From Deinandra increscens subsp. villosa (Eukaryota > Streptophyta > Magnoliopsida > Asterales > Asteraceae): DNA of 64,000 bases. The stretch's first letter is position 1, and the number at the start of each line of letters is the position of its first letter. Positions 23,795 through 36,229 of the stretch are shown piece by piece. The notes under the pieces were generated by a model. The model saw only the letters and a list, made by a program, of their open reading frames with translations, was not told where the DNA came from and did no database searches. The position numbers and the translations under genes were made by a program. The DNA lies in NCBI GenBank assembly GCA_039602395.1, contig JBCNJP010000003.1:64284278-64348277 (forward strand). The letters run 5' to 3'.

Positions 23795-26034
23795 ATGAGT
23801 ACATATACATCTTCATCACATGAATGTACTAATCCTACTTGTCCTCCTCGCTTGCTCTCTCCTGACAACTTTCAAGATTGGAAATGTAGTTTCAGAAACC
23901 ATCTGAAAAGTGTGGAGTTGTGGAGATCCGTGATGGATGGTCCTTTCGAACAGACACATCTTACAGGACCTATAGCATGTGCACTTAAAACTGAGAATGA
24001 ATTTTCTGATGATGATCGGGAAAGAATTAACAAAGATGAAGAGGCCTATGCGATTATGACCAGTGCCTTATCTCCAGAAATTGCTCAAGAGTTCAGAAAA
24101 TACCGAACTGCTCAAGCTCCCTAACATGCTTTGTTCAAAGCATAAGAAGTAAATAAGAAATATAAAGAGAACAAGCTCGAAGGTGATGATGCTGAAACAT
24201 CATTGTGTTCCAATCCAATATGTGCACGACTAATTCATGGTCTTAGACAAATTCGAAAAAAATTGGTAATACAATTATTTGATGCACAATCTGCCACTAG
24301 CAAATTTAAGGGTAGATTTGGTAAGAGTGAAGAGAAGGTGAAAGTTCAGAAAGAAGATATTCAGAAATATCCTGACTTAGCTACTGAGAAAACTATCCGT
24401 TATGATCAGGCCAAAGTTGAAATTAGTGAGCTTAAACAACAGATAAATAAATTTCAACATGAAAATAATGAACTGTTGGTTAAGTTAGATTCCAACAAGA
24501 TGAGAAATCAACGTATGATGGGCGCTGGTAAATCATTATCTTGTGCTATTGTGACTGGTCAGGTTGGAAGAGATAAAGTTGGGTGTGGGACAGAAAAATT
24601 TGAAGTTCTAAATAGCCTTATTTCTCCACCAGTTCCCAGAGATATAGTGGGACTTTTACTTGATGATGATCAAGTTGATAGATCTGGATCTAGGCATAAA
24701 GAAGTTGCTCCTGCAGCCGATAGTGTCTTGGTTGGGATGATGCAAATGACACAAGAGGAATTGGATATGGAGGCAACTATGACTTATGGCCAAATGTCAG
24801 CTAAAGACCCCACTGAACCTAAAGGAGATGCAATCAGTGCAGTTGAAGGGACTGTAGAAGATGTGTCCAACGATGAGGCTGAGTGCCAAAAGTAAAACAA
24901 GTGTCATAATCTAGTTCTGCGGATGCGGATTCAAGTTCAAAGGGGTTTAATAATGTTGCAGAGAAGAAGCTGAAACAGTATCCACAAGTTGATACTGTGT
25001 ACTTCAGGTTGTTGATGAAGTACAACGGGAGAAGGTGATTATGACAACAAGGCCTGAGGGGGAGATATTTATGACTTCTGGATCCATGTTTATTCAAGAG
25101 CAAGGTTATGGGTATGAGCTACCCTCTTTTGCCTCCAAATTCAAAGGTTTAGGCTCATCCACTGATGCATCTACAAGTGGAGTTAAACTTGAAAGACCAA
25201 AGATCACCATTAAGCCTCCAAGTATGAGATATGTAGTTGGGGTCAAAGATGTGAAAGTCAAGGGAGTGGTTGTACCTCCTATCTCACCATGTGGTTCATG
25301 TAGTTACAATTGCAAAAATGGTGCATCCACATCAAACAATACTAGGAGCACAAGGATTGAAATGACCAGCTCTATTCAAGCTTCTAGGAACCAGGAAAAA
25401 GTCAACGTTGGATCTACATACAGGTCTAAGATGCAGACACAAGGCCATGCTACTCCACACCAACCAAAGAAGACCAATGGTTATACGTCTGAGTTCTACC
25501 CAAAGAAGCAGAATTGTTTTAGTTGTGGTAATCCTGGTCACATTGGTTGAAACCGTCTATATCGCCCCTATGAGCCCTACTATCCGCAGAGTCAAAGGAT
25601 TACGTCACATGATTCAATTAAGTCTAAGCCAATGAAGGTGCAACTACCTAAGGTAATGAGGATTGCCCATCCTAGGGTTAAACCCTCTGATCGACATTGG
25701 GGTGTTGCTAAAAAATAAAGAAACATTTTAAATAAAAAATCAAGCTTTCCAAGTTATAAAAATTTTCAAAAACAGGTGAACAAACCAATTTCAAAACAAC
25801 AAAAGTTTGAAAAACCTAAAGTTACCCCGCCCAAGGTAACTAAAACTGTTTTGAAAATTGAACCAAAACTGAAAAAGGCTGAAATACCTAAAGTCACAAC
25901 ACCAAAAGTGACTAAAAACTGTTAAACCACAAGTCCCTGATTTCATTAAAGCCATGTGCTTAAAAGAAGTATATTTTATTGACTCCTCAGGATTACCTAG
26001 AACCACAATGGCCTGGGTACCTTTGGCTAACTGA
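23795..26034 (+). pseudogene. Copia gag of element A, broken
   Basis: ATG at 23,795 begins a Gag N-terminus (LLSPDNFQDWKCSFRNHL, a DDRERINKDEEAYAIMTSAL segment) that stops at 24,124. The frame resumes at 24,203-24,895 as a Lys/Glu-rich coil, and again at 25,035. A zinc knuckle CFSCGNPGHIG (about 25,513) is cut by a TGA at 25,548, and its last Cys is Arg (CGT). The end TTMAWVPLAN with TGA at 26,032 is the usual Gag C-terminus of this Copia type. No protease, integrase, RT or RNase H follows, so the element is gag-only. Confidence 0.8.
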
Positions 26035-28339
26035 TCTCTCAATGTGTGTAGGAACAATCAAGGAGGACTATCACTAACATTTTCTTTGTTTTTTGATAAG
26101 TGATCGTTCCAGGCACAAGATAGGAAACTTCGCTCCACTTCAAGGCATGCAATACTATACAACAGAGGGTATGTTTCCTTGAGAGATAAAACAAGGAAAT
26201 CAACAAAGGTAACTGTTATGTTGGTTGCTTTGTGTATTGAAGCAATGAGGTATGCATTCCACAAAACTCAATTCTCAAAATTTTTCAGCTAAATACTTTG
26301 AAGGTTAGCTTGGCCAGCTGTATTTAACTCATTTGTTTTGTCTTAGCTGTGCGTCTTTGTATTAAATAAATGGAAAAATGATGACAAAATTGTGTCATTA
26401 AAAATAAAAAAGAAGGGGAAGAGTTGATTAAAGACTCCTCAAAATGATTGTGGCTTTTTAAATCTTTAATGTGTTTTGTGTTTGTTTTTTGAGAAGGTGG
26501 GAAGCGAAATAAATTTCCATTTTAAGGATGGCTGACACGCGTAAGGCAAATGTGAAAGACTCGATCCATGGTGATATGTTGGTAGGCTCAGCTCTTAAAT
26601 CTGAAAAGGTATGCGTTACACACATAAAGATAACGTATGGTAGTTTGTTGGGTAACAACACTTAGGTTAATTACATTTCTATTTGACTGCATGCTCAAGT
26701 TCCCGATACACACGCTTGCCACCAAGAGTGTGAAAGCAAAGACCTGGGGATGCTTCGCATGTATGTAAGGATCTCCTCTGCTTTGCGTGAGCAATGACCT
26801 GGAGTTGTCCATACATACGTGCTTCTAGATCACCTTAAATGATAAATATCAAAAAGGGTATTTATACACCCAAAAGATGCCAAAGAGCACATCAAAAGAG
26901 ACCCTCTAGCGTCCAAATCCCTCAGCCTTGTCACTTATGCGTACTAGGTGTCATAGTCAGGTTACAGCCTGATTGAAACACCGCTGGAAGATTAGTTGAC
27001 TTTGTAATTATACCCAAAAATCTATGTGATCTATTCTTTCTCTTCTCAACCAAGTCTCGAGCTCAGTACCAAAATTCTGGTTCAAGTTGTGAAAATATGT
27101 GGTAGGGAATTTATATGCTTGATAGTGTGCAATAAAATGTACCTAGGATTTGTTTGGAACGCACTTTCTGTTCATAATTAATGCACAATAAAAGATAATA
27201 AAAGTGACAAACAGCCTGACTAAGAAAAGAGTTTGAGTTAAAAGTGGACCAATATATTGGCAATCACCTGGACATATTCGAGTAACAGAAGCAGAAAAGG
27301 GTTCCTCGGTTAGATTCATACGATTTGATCCCTTAGAAAACCTTCTCATGTTTGAATTGGTTCATATTTGTTTCATATTTAATCGTTCTTGTGTGAGTCT
27401 TTGAGTTTCTTTTTGTCCTGGCCAGGTTAATTTGAGAAGTTTAAATGAGTTTGTGTGGGTTTTGTGCATGACGGTGTGCCCCCCCCCCCCCCCAGAATGT
27501 ACCTAATTTTTAGGGGGAGAAGGAGAGATAATAAGTATTATCTCAATGGAAGTCATTATCTCAGGGGGAGATAATGTGCATTATCCCAGGGGAGTACAAA
27601 TAATATGTATTATCTCCGGGAAAGTTAAAAGAGGTCTTGGGTTAAGGGGAAGTTTTATACAAAACCTGTAATCTGTATTAGGGTTTTGGTTAAAATAATG
27701 TTATTCACCTTCTAACCCAGAGACCACTCATCATATGTCTGGTGGTTTGTATTTTTTCTTATATGTCAGACATGTTGATGATTGAAAGTGAAAAAACTGA
27801 TGATCATGATGATGAAAAGTTGATGCTGCTGCTCAAATCCAAGAGTCAGCGGAACAAGACTTCCCTATCTGGAAAAGCAACTACTTAGGGGAAGTTGTTG
27901 GTTCTACTCAAGCCTCACAAAGATTCCAAAAGAAGATGTTCATAAGTTGAGGGGAAGCTGAAGACTTCAATTAAGTTCTTTAAGGAAATGTTGCGGAGTA
28001 GTCAAGATTCTATCTGAACAATAACAACCAAGTTTGCTAAAATAGAGGTTTTCATCATTTTATCATCTAAAGAAAGGCATTTCAAGACAGTTACCGAAGA
28101 TTTAGGCAAGAACCAGAGTTCATTCAAGAGAAGCAAGTATATGAGAATCCTCCTCTCATTATTTTTTCACTTCTAGAAGTTCAAGTTGATCCTGATTGAG
28201 AGAAATTTCCTGAGTCTCTTGTGAAGCCCAATGAAGATTGTCAAAGAAAGAATCTTTATCAACACCTACACTAGAAAAGTCAAGAAGAAGAATTTCAAAT
28301 TGTAGACATTTAATATCTATCATAAGCGTAGGGGAAGAT
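26035..28339 (+). other. Noncoding 3' region of element A
   Basis: No pol homology is present in 2.3 kb. Notable items: a 16-C run at 27,479-27,494, near-palindromic GATAAT...ATTATC repeats (27,520-27,625), and a polypurine tract GGGGAAGA directly before the 3' LTR. Confidence 0.6.
27520..27625. repeat. Near-palindromic ATTATCTC repeats
   Basis: GAGATAATAAGTATTATCTC (about 27,523) is a 20-bp near-palindrome. GAGATAATGTGCATTATCCC (about 27,568) and ATAATATGTATTATCTCC follow, separated by GGGGGAG purine blocks. Confidence 0.7.
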
Positions 28340-28397
28340 TGTAACAGAATAATTTAGAGGCTTGCAATATAAAAAATAGTTGGGCTGGGTTTAGTGG
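28340..28397 (+). mobile_element. 3' LTR fragment of element A, interrupted by element B
   Basis: TGTAACAGAATAATTTAGAGG matches the start of the A 5' LTR (21,964). The match stops after TTAGTGG, where the LTR of B begins. The A sequence that should follow (GTCTACTATG) does not reappear in the window. Confidence 0.85.
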
Positions 28398-29009
28398 TGT
28401 AAGGAATATTGCGCTTGGAAGATTTCCGGCTGAATGCCAATTTTGTTATGTTCCGGCTAAAGTTGTAGTTGAAGCGGAATTCTCACTTCAAGCGGAACTG
28501 GCAGTTCAAGCGGAAAGAAGCAGTTTTGTCCTTTAGCAAATATTCCAGGTGAACTCGTTTATCCACCAGATAAAGAGTTCAACCGGACTTTTCCTGAGAT
28601 GTCTTTTCAGCAAGTCCAATCCTGCAAAAGCTTCTCGTATACTTCCAATTGCCGATGTTTATTCTTTTGGTAGTTTGTATTTGACTTTTTAGTTTACGGT
28701 CTAGATTAGATCGCATGAGATCAATGGCTATCATTGATCTCATCAGCATTATATATAGCTTAGTTAGCTCTTAGTTTACACATCATCTGTTCTTGAACAA
28801 CTTGTAATAGTGTAGCTTTGAGTTAATGCAAATAGTGCCGAGTATTTGATACTTTGTTGTTACTATCTTTATGCAAATCAAGCATTTACATTATACACAA
28901 GAACTAAATATCGCTTAAGTAAAGTGAAATATAACTTTAATTTCGCAGGGTTATATTTGCAAGTAAAGGGCTTTGTTTTAGTTTAACTCTAACTAATAAC
29001 GATCCTACA
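28398..29009 (+). mobile_element. 5' LTR of Copia element B
   Basis: The LTR is 612 bp, TGTAAGGAATATT...GATCCTACA. A TATA element (TTATATATAG, 28,749) lies downstream of a U3 holding repeated CAAGCGGAA/CCGGCTGAA motifs (28,425-28,590). A primer site (TGGTATCAGAGC, 29,012-29,023) follows after 2 nt. The preceding AGTGG is the presumed target duplication; the matching 3' copy is missing. Confidence 0.85.
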
Positions 29010-29011
29010 AG

Positions 29012-29023
29012 TGGTATCAGAGC
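29012..29023 (+). other. Primer-binding site of Copia element B
   Basis: TGGTATCAGAGC, initiator Met tRNA type. Confidence 0.9.
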
Positions 29024-29121
29024 TTTGGCTCTCACTTTGAAGACTTTCAGTGCTTCAAAGTTGATACTTTACTTGCCTACTTTACAAGCCTTGCTGTTTC
29101 TTCTTTCAAAAGTTTTTAAAA

Positions 29122-31979
29122 ATGAGTGATTTTAGTCTAAGTTGTCCAAATGGTTCTTCCAACAAACCACCAATGTTCACTCCAGATGACTTTGGTACCT
29201 GGAAACTCAGGATGGAAGGTTTTGTTAGGATTTTGGACCGCCATATTTGGAAATCTTTTACTGAAGGACCTTACTCACCCATGGTTTCATCTGCCGATGA
29301 TGCAGAAGTCAAGATACCAAAACCACTAGACAAATATGTTGAATCTGACTATACTGCTCTCGAATTTGACCATAAGGCATATTGGACTCTACAGGCAGCA
29401 CTTCCTAACTCCATCTTAAGTGGGTTCAAAGGATATAAAACTGCTTTTGACCTATGGAATGCCTTAAGTGAAATGTATGAAGGAACCAGTGAAGTAAAAG
29501 AAAATAAGAAAGATGTTTTAAAACAGAAGTATGAAAACTTTAGTTTTAAATCTGGTGAAACAATGACAAACCAGTACTTAAGATTTGTTTCTTTGCTTGA
29601 TGAACTCCAAAAGGTAGATGTAAAACTAGACCAGGTAGATGTAAACAGAAAGTTCCTACGTTCTCTACCTTCTGTGTGGACAGTTTACATAGTGAGCATC
29701 AAGGAATGCAAAATCTTGAAAAAGATGAGACTCAGTGAACTTCACGGCATACTCAGTGCCTATGAAATGAAACTAGATCTTAAACAAAACTATTGTCAGT
29801 TTCCCTGAGACACCAAGGTGTCAAGAAAGTTTTTCAAACACGTTTGAAAACTCTCACAATGCTCATATAGCAACTGACTCTTACCAAGGCTTCATACCTG
29901 AAGATCTTGAGTGTATAGGTGCTAATGATTTGGAGGAAATGGACATAATGACTCAACTTGCTATGGTGTCTGTCAGAGCTCAAAGGTTTTACAAAAGAAC
30001 TGGTAGAACCTACAAGGGATCAAAAGGTGCTCACATAGGCCTTGACAAAAGCAAGGTGAAGTGCTATAACTGTCACCAACTTGGTCACTTCGCAAGGGAG
30101 TGCTCTCAACCAAGAAGAGAAGGACAGAACCAGAGTCATATCCAAGTGAAAAATCAAGGAGGAAGCAACTCTAACAACAACAATTCTGGTAACAACTCAG
30201 GTTCTCACCCCACCCCACCAAAGCCAACAGGAAGTCAAAACCACCAGAATATGGTAGCTGCTGTTGCAAATCAAACCTCATGTGTTGAATGGGAAGATTT
30301 CGTTGCTGAGTTTGAGCCTATCAACCATGCTTTGATGGCCAAACAAGACTCCACCTCAGATCAGGTAAACTCTATCCCTGAGAAAGTCTTAGAAAACCTA
30401 TGCAACCCTGCCTGCATAGAACAAATGGCAAAGTACCGAAATCACAACACTGATTTGATTGATGAAGTTTCAAACCTAAATGAGTTAAAGGAATGTTTTA
30501 AGAAAACTGAATCATTATACATTTCAAAAATTGAAAATTTAACCAAAGAGTATGAACAGTTAAAACAAACCAACTCAGTGCTTGAAACACAGCTTGATGA
30601 CTTGCTGTCAAAGCTTGAGAAATCAAAAAATGAAACCAAAGATGCTAAGGCTGAGGTTGATGTTCTTGAGATCAAGCTAAAAGATGCCTTGTTCACTTGT
30701 GACAAATTCCAAGCTGCAAATAGAAAGGCTGAGAAGTTGTGGATGGGAGGGATGTATGGAAAAGCAGGTGTTGGGTATAACAATGTTGAACCACCAATTG
30801 AATACTCACCTGTAATCAAACCAATTGAAGCTTTAAAATCAGAATGTAAAGTCAGTCTCACAGTTGATGACATCTCATCACAATCAAGTTCTGAAAACAC
30901 TGTTGAGTCTAAGAAAACTGAAGTCACCGTTGCAAGCACCTCTGCATCAGCTGACCAATCAAACATTTTGAAACCATCAATTGCTATTCCACCACCAACT
31001 GTTTATGAACCCAAGGATTCAAAAGTTGGAGGGAAACAACCTGAGAAACCAAAGGGAAGTCAAACTCAAAGGCTTGGTAAACTCACTTTCAATCAAGTAA
31101 CCAAGCATGAGTCTCCCAGAATATTTGAAACAAAAATGGTTGAATGCATGTGCTGTGGTGAACAGGGTCACCTAGCTGCTGTATGTTTGTTCAATCCAAT
31201 GAGTAAAGTTAAACCATTATTAAAACCAAAACCTGTTTTGCAACCAAAAACTAATTTTCAGAAGAAACTCACGGGAAGAATCTCACCTGTGAAAAGTCAC
31301 ACAATGAAGCATTTTGGATCTGATTCCAACAGGGTCTTAATTGGTAATGATAAAAATGGAAGTTTCTCTGTTTTAAGGCAAAATCATTTTCCGGCTGAAG
31401 TTCAAGCGGAACATTTTTCCGCTCGAACTCAATTTCAACCTGAAAACAAAATTCAACCCAGATCAGCTACTGCTCCAAAGCAGAGACCACATGTACACTT
31501 TGCTGATGGGCTTGAGCATTTTGAAGCTCAAGGAAGAAGAAATCCCTCTAGAGGAAAGACCACCTCTAGAGAAAAATTTTCAAGAAGCATAAAGTCTAAC
31601 CAACCTGAAATCGTTTTTGCTACTAGTTCAAGTGGAAGTTACTGTGTTCCACCTCAGTGGGAGAGTTCAAATCAAAACAAACACTTTCCTCAAAGATTTT
31701 CAAAATCTCCTGAAAGAACTAAGTTGGTTAACCAAGGAAATGAAAAAAACAAAGAAAATAACCAACAAGCAAAGAAAATTTAAGGAGTACAGGGAAAGAA
31801 AAATTGCTGAAAGGAAAAACACCAAAGGTGAAGGATTTAGTCAAACAAGTACTCAATATGAGAACTTCAGTTTTGACAATGATGATTTGCTTAATGAAGC
31901 TCCAGTTTTAAATACTCTAGTACTCAAGGAGTATAAGTATAATGATGCTTATGGCAGACCCAAGACCACTCAGGCTTAG
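29122..31979 (+). pseudogene. Copia gag of element B, two frameshifts
   Basis: ATG at 29,122 starts a UBN2-type Gag (FTPDDFGTWKLRMEGF, FDLWNALSEMYEG) in frame to about 29,800. The frame then shifts and continues through 31,783. It has two CCHC knuckles, CYNCHQLGHFAREC (about 30,061) and CMCCGEQGHLAAVC (about 31,147), with a coiled coil between them. An A-rich stretch near 31,770 shifts the frame again; the end is AYGRPKTTQA with TAG at 31,977. Long Gag with coiled coil and two knuckles suggests the SIRE/Maximus branch of Copia. A CAAGCGGAA-type motif recurs in the coding sequence near 31,400. Confidence 0.85.
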
Positions 31980-32010
31980 GTCCCCTATAGAAATTAATCA
32001 TTCCTGATAT

Positions 32011-35000
32011 GTGCAGGTGCAAAATAAAGGCCAAAATAGCCTATGGGTAGTTGACAGTGGATGCACTTGCCACATGACAGGGAATAAGCAAATTCTGGAA
32101 AATACAAAAAGAATCAATGGAAGACCAGTTTCCTTTGGAAGCACAAAAGGCCATATCACAGCACAAGGTGATGTGACAAATGGACTGGTAAAATTTGACA
32201 GAGTCAATTTTGTTGATACATTGAATTTCAATTTGCTTAGTGTCTCACAAATGTGTGACAAGAATTTGAATTTAATGTTTAATGAGAAAGAGGCCATAGT
32301 CCTAAAACCTGGTGTCAAAAAATCCTGATGAACTAATAATGCTTAAGGCACCAGGAGAGATGGATTATACATTTTGGATATGTCAGTGCTTGCTTAATAA
32401 TGTTGCACCCTCATGTGGCACTGCTTGCTTTGTATCTAAAGCCTCAGTTGACGAATCTGATATGTGGCATAGGAGGTTAGGTCATGTGAACTACAAAAAC
32501 ATGAACAGAATTGTAAATCTCGGCTTGGTTAAGGGTCTTCCTAACAAGCATTTTGCATGCTCTGAAAACTGTTTTCCTTGTCTCAAGGGCAAGCAACACA
32601 GAACCTCTTTTATGGCAAAAGTTGAGTCTTCTATTTCAAAACCTCTAGAGCTTTTACACATGGATTTATTTGGTCCAACTAGAGTAATGATTTTAGGAAA
32701 AAGGTCATACTGTTTTGTAATAATTGATGATTTTTCAAGATATACTTGGGTTTTCTTTCTCAAAACAAAAGATGAAACTGCTGAATTGCTGAAAACTCTT
32801 GTAATTAATTTAGAAAATTAATCAAATCTCAAAGTCAAAACAATCAGATGTGACAATGGCACATAATTAAAAAATCATGTTCTGAACTCATTTTGTGAGG
32901 AAAAGGGAATTGTGAGACAATTCAGTGCTCCTAGGACTCCACAGCAAAACGGTGTTGCTGAAAGGAGAAATAGGACATTAACTGAAGCTGCTAGATCTAT
33001 GTTAGCACACTCCAAGCTCCCTGTGATATTTTGGGCAGAAGCAGTGAACACTGCCTGTTATGTCCAAAACAGGATTTTAATTGTCAAGGGCAAAAACAAG
33101 ACACCTTATGAGCTTTGGAGAAAAAGAAAGCCAAACATTTATTTCTTTAAGCCATTTGGTTGTCCTGTTACAATATTAATAACCAATGAGTTATTGCCCA
33201 AATTTGTAGAAAAGACAGATGAGGGATATTTTGTTGGATACTCAGGTGTGTCAAAAGCATACAGAGTGTACAACAAGAGAACCAAAATTGTTGAGGAAAC
33301 TATAAATGTTTCTTTTAATGAAAAATCTACCAACAATTTTGAGTCTCAACCCACTTGGTTATTTGATATTGACGCACTAACCACTGCTTTCAACATAACT
33401 GTTGATAAGCCCGTAAGATCTCTAGCGCAGGAAAATAACTTTTATAGGTCTGCTGATGAACATTGGAAGAGCAACACTGCTGGAACTGAGAAGCAAAACT
33501 TCTTCTCTTCAATGAGCATCAAACCTATCTTGCCGGACAATGACAAGAAACTGACTGAAATAATTCAAATTGAAGAAGAAATTATTCCGGTTGAAGTTCA
33601 GGCTGAACAAATTTTTCCGGTTCAAGTTCAACCGGAAAACCCAATTTCAGAAACTGAAGAGAATACTGAATCAGGGTCAAATGAAGCTGAAAATTCAAAT
33701 GATAGCACATCAAATGAGCTTAATTTAGAGCATCTGACCTACAATTCAGACACCAATTCTCATGAATCAGTTGGAGTTTCAGATCCTGTGTCACAATTTG
33801 AAAATGTTGAGCTTGATCACAGACTTCCTCAGCTCAACATACCCTCAAATGGAAGGAGCCATGAGTTTCCTATGTTTCTTGATAGAAGAATCAACAGAGA
33901 TCATCTAGCAAGGAATATTATTGGAGAAGTGTCAGGACCTGTGCTGAGAAGAAGTAGATCTGCTAATGCAAACATTTGTTTGCATGCTGCATTTTTGTCT
34001 CAAGAAGTGCCCAAGAAGGTAACAGATACCTTGGAAGATAACAGTTGGGTCGAGGCAATGAAGGAAGAGTTATTTCAGATTAACAAGCAGAAAGTTTGGG
34101 AATTGGTAGATCTGCCTGATGGAGCAGAACCAATTGGCACAAAGTGGGTATTCAGAAATAAGAAAGATGACAGGGGAATTGTTATCAAGAACAGAGCAAG
34201 ACTGGTAGTGCAAGGCTATGTACAGGAAGAAGGCATTGATTATGATGAAGTGTTTGCACCAGTGGCTAGATTAGAAGCTATCAGAATCTTCTTAGCCTAT
34301 GCTGCCTTCAAAGACTTCCAAGTATTTCAAATGGATGTCAAAAGTGCCTTCCTGTATGGCCTACTGGAACAAGAAGTATATGTCAATCAACCTCTAGGCT
34401 TTGAGGACCCTCACCATCCCAACAAGGTGTGCAAGCTAATCAAAGCTTTGTATGGTCTCAAACAAGCACCTAGAACCTGGTATGAAACTCTTTCTAACTA
34501 TCTTCTAGAGAATGGCTACAAGAGAGGGGCTATTGACAAAACACTTTTTGTTAAAACTGTTGGTAAGGATATGTTGATGGTACAAATCTATGTAGATGAT
34601 ATTATTTTTGGTTCATCTAACACTGTTTTGTGCAAGGAGTTTGAAACTTTGATGCAGTCCAAATTTGAGATGAGCTCTATGGGAGAACTAACATTCTTCT
34701 TAGGACTACAAGTGAAGCAAACTGCAGATGGAATCTTTTTGAATCAATCAAAGTACATCCAAGACATGCTGAAAATATTTGACATGCAAGCCTGCTCAAG
34801 TGCAAAAACTCCTATATCCACTTCCCACAAGTTAACCAATGACTTAAGTGGCAAGCCAGTGGATGTGCACTTGTATAGAGCAATGATAGGCTCACTGATG
34901 TATCTCACTGCTAGCAGACCTGACATCATGTTCAGTGTTTGCTTATGTGCTAGATATCAGTTCTCACCAAAGGAGTCACATATGCTAGCTGTTAAGAGAA

Positions 35001-35533
35001 TCTTCAAGTATCTAAAGGGGCAACCAAAACTGGGTTTGTGGTATCCCAAGAACGCTGACTTCTCTTTCAGAGCATTGACAGACAATGATTATGGTGGTTG
35101 TGACATTGATAAGAAATCAACATCAGGTGGATGTCAATTCCTGGGTGAAAGACTTGTCTCTTGGCAATGCAAGAAGCAAACTTGTGTTTCCACTTCAACT
35201 GCAGAAGCTGAGTATATTGCCGCCTCAAGTTGTTGCAGCCAAGTCCTTTGGATCCAAAATCAAATGCTTGACTATGGGATCACATTCATGGAAACTCCTA
35301 TTCTTGCAGACAACAACAGTGCCATCTCCATCATCAACAATCCAGTAAAGCAATCCAAAACCAAACACATTGACACAAGGTATCATTTTATTAGAGATTG
35401 TGCAGAAAAGAATTTGATCAAATTATTCAAAGTTCATACTGATCATCAGTTGGCAGACTTGTTTACAAAAGCTTTTGATGAGGCAAGATTTTTCTATCTC
35501 ATCACAGCCATTGGGATGATGAATTTTGAATAA
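32011..35533 (+). pseudogene. Copia pol of element B (protease, integrase, RT, RNase H)
   Basis: The aspartic protease (LWVVDSGCTCHMTG, about 32,041) runs to a frameshift near 32,320. Next come the pre-integrase zinc region (HRRLGHVNY...CFPCLKGKQ) and the integrase core, with Asp in LHMDLFGPT, Asp in RCDNGT and Glu in NGVAERRNRT; in-frame stops interrupt it at about 32,819 and 32,865. From 32,912 an open 873-codon frame holds the integrase C-terminal half, a linker with repeated CCGGTTGAAGTTCA-type codons, the RT (TKWVFRNK, DVKSAFLYG, catalytic YVDDIIFGSS) and RNase H (TDNDYGGCD to the TAA at 35,531). The RT active site is intact, but the polyprotein as a whole is not translatable. Confidence 0.9.
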
Positions 35534-35689
35534 AAACTTTTCACAATTTTCAAATAAAAGACATGTGCTTAAGAGCCCGTCTCTTGATACAAAAAGAAAA
35601 AGAAAAAGAAAATTTCTTGTGATAATTTCAGTTCATAGTCAGTAACCTCTGTTACACTATGAAAATTTATCACAAATTTTCAAAAATCA

Positions 35690-36200
35690 TGTGTTTTGAT
35701 GTTTAGTTTCAAGTTCCGGTTCAACCTGTGAGCAAAACATTTTTTTTAAACACACCAGGAACTTCAACCGGAAAAATGCTTTATAAATGACGTGAAGTAA
35801 ATTATCTTGCATGGCTTCAATACAACTATTCTCTCTTAGTGCTTCAGTTACCTTCTTTGGTTGTACCTGAGACAAGAAGGATGCATGTTGACAATTTGCA
35901 TTTTCCGATTTGCTTCTTGGAAGCACTGGTGCATCAACTTCTCCAATTACATTCTCCAAAGGATGAGTTTTCATCACTCTATAATTGTATGATGGTGGTA
36001 ATTTATGATTAAAATTAGGCTTAGGTATATTAAAGAGAGTGGAATCAACCATAAGCTCTAATTCTGGTATTTGTGAGAAAGGTGGGGATTCCTGAGATGG
36101 TGATGCAACAGGTTCAAAGATGGCTTCAAATGATTCGGTTTCATTAACTGGAGTAGGTGAACTTAGCTTATCAAGTGAAAACTCAGCTGATGCACGCGAT
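35690..36200 (-). pseudogene. Antisense Copia pol-linker fragment, copy 1
   Basis: The - strand encodes NVIGEVDAPVLPRSKSENAN, then ASFLSQVQPKKVTEALREN. This parallels the linker of B on the + strand (IIGEVSGPVLRRSRSANAN, AAFLSQEVPKKVTDTLEDN, about 33,915-34,045). It is a second, diverged Copia copy in inverted orientation, truncated after EAMQDNLLHV. An inverted repeat (AAATTTCTTGTGATAATTTC at about 35,609 and its near complement at about 35,661) lies just beside it. Confidence 0.7.
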
Positions 36201-36229
36201 TCCTATATCAATAATGATGGACTTTTGTA

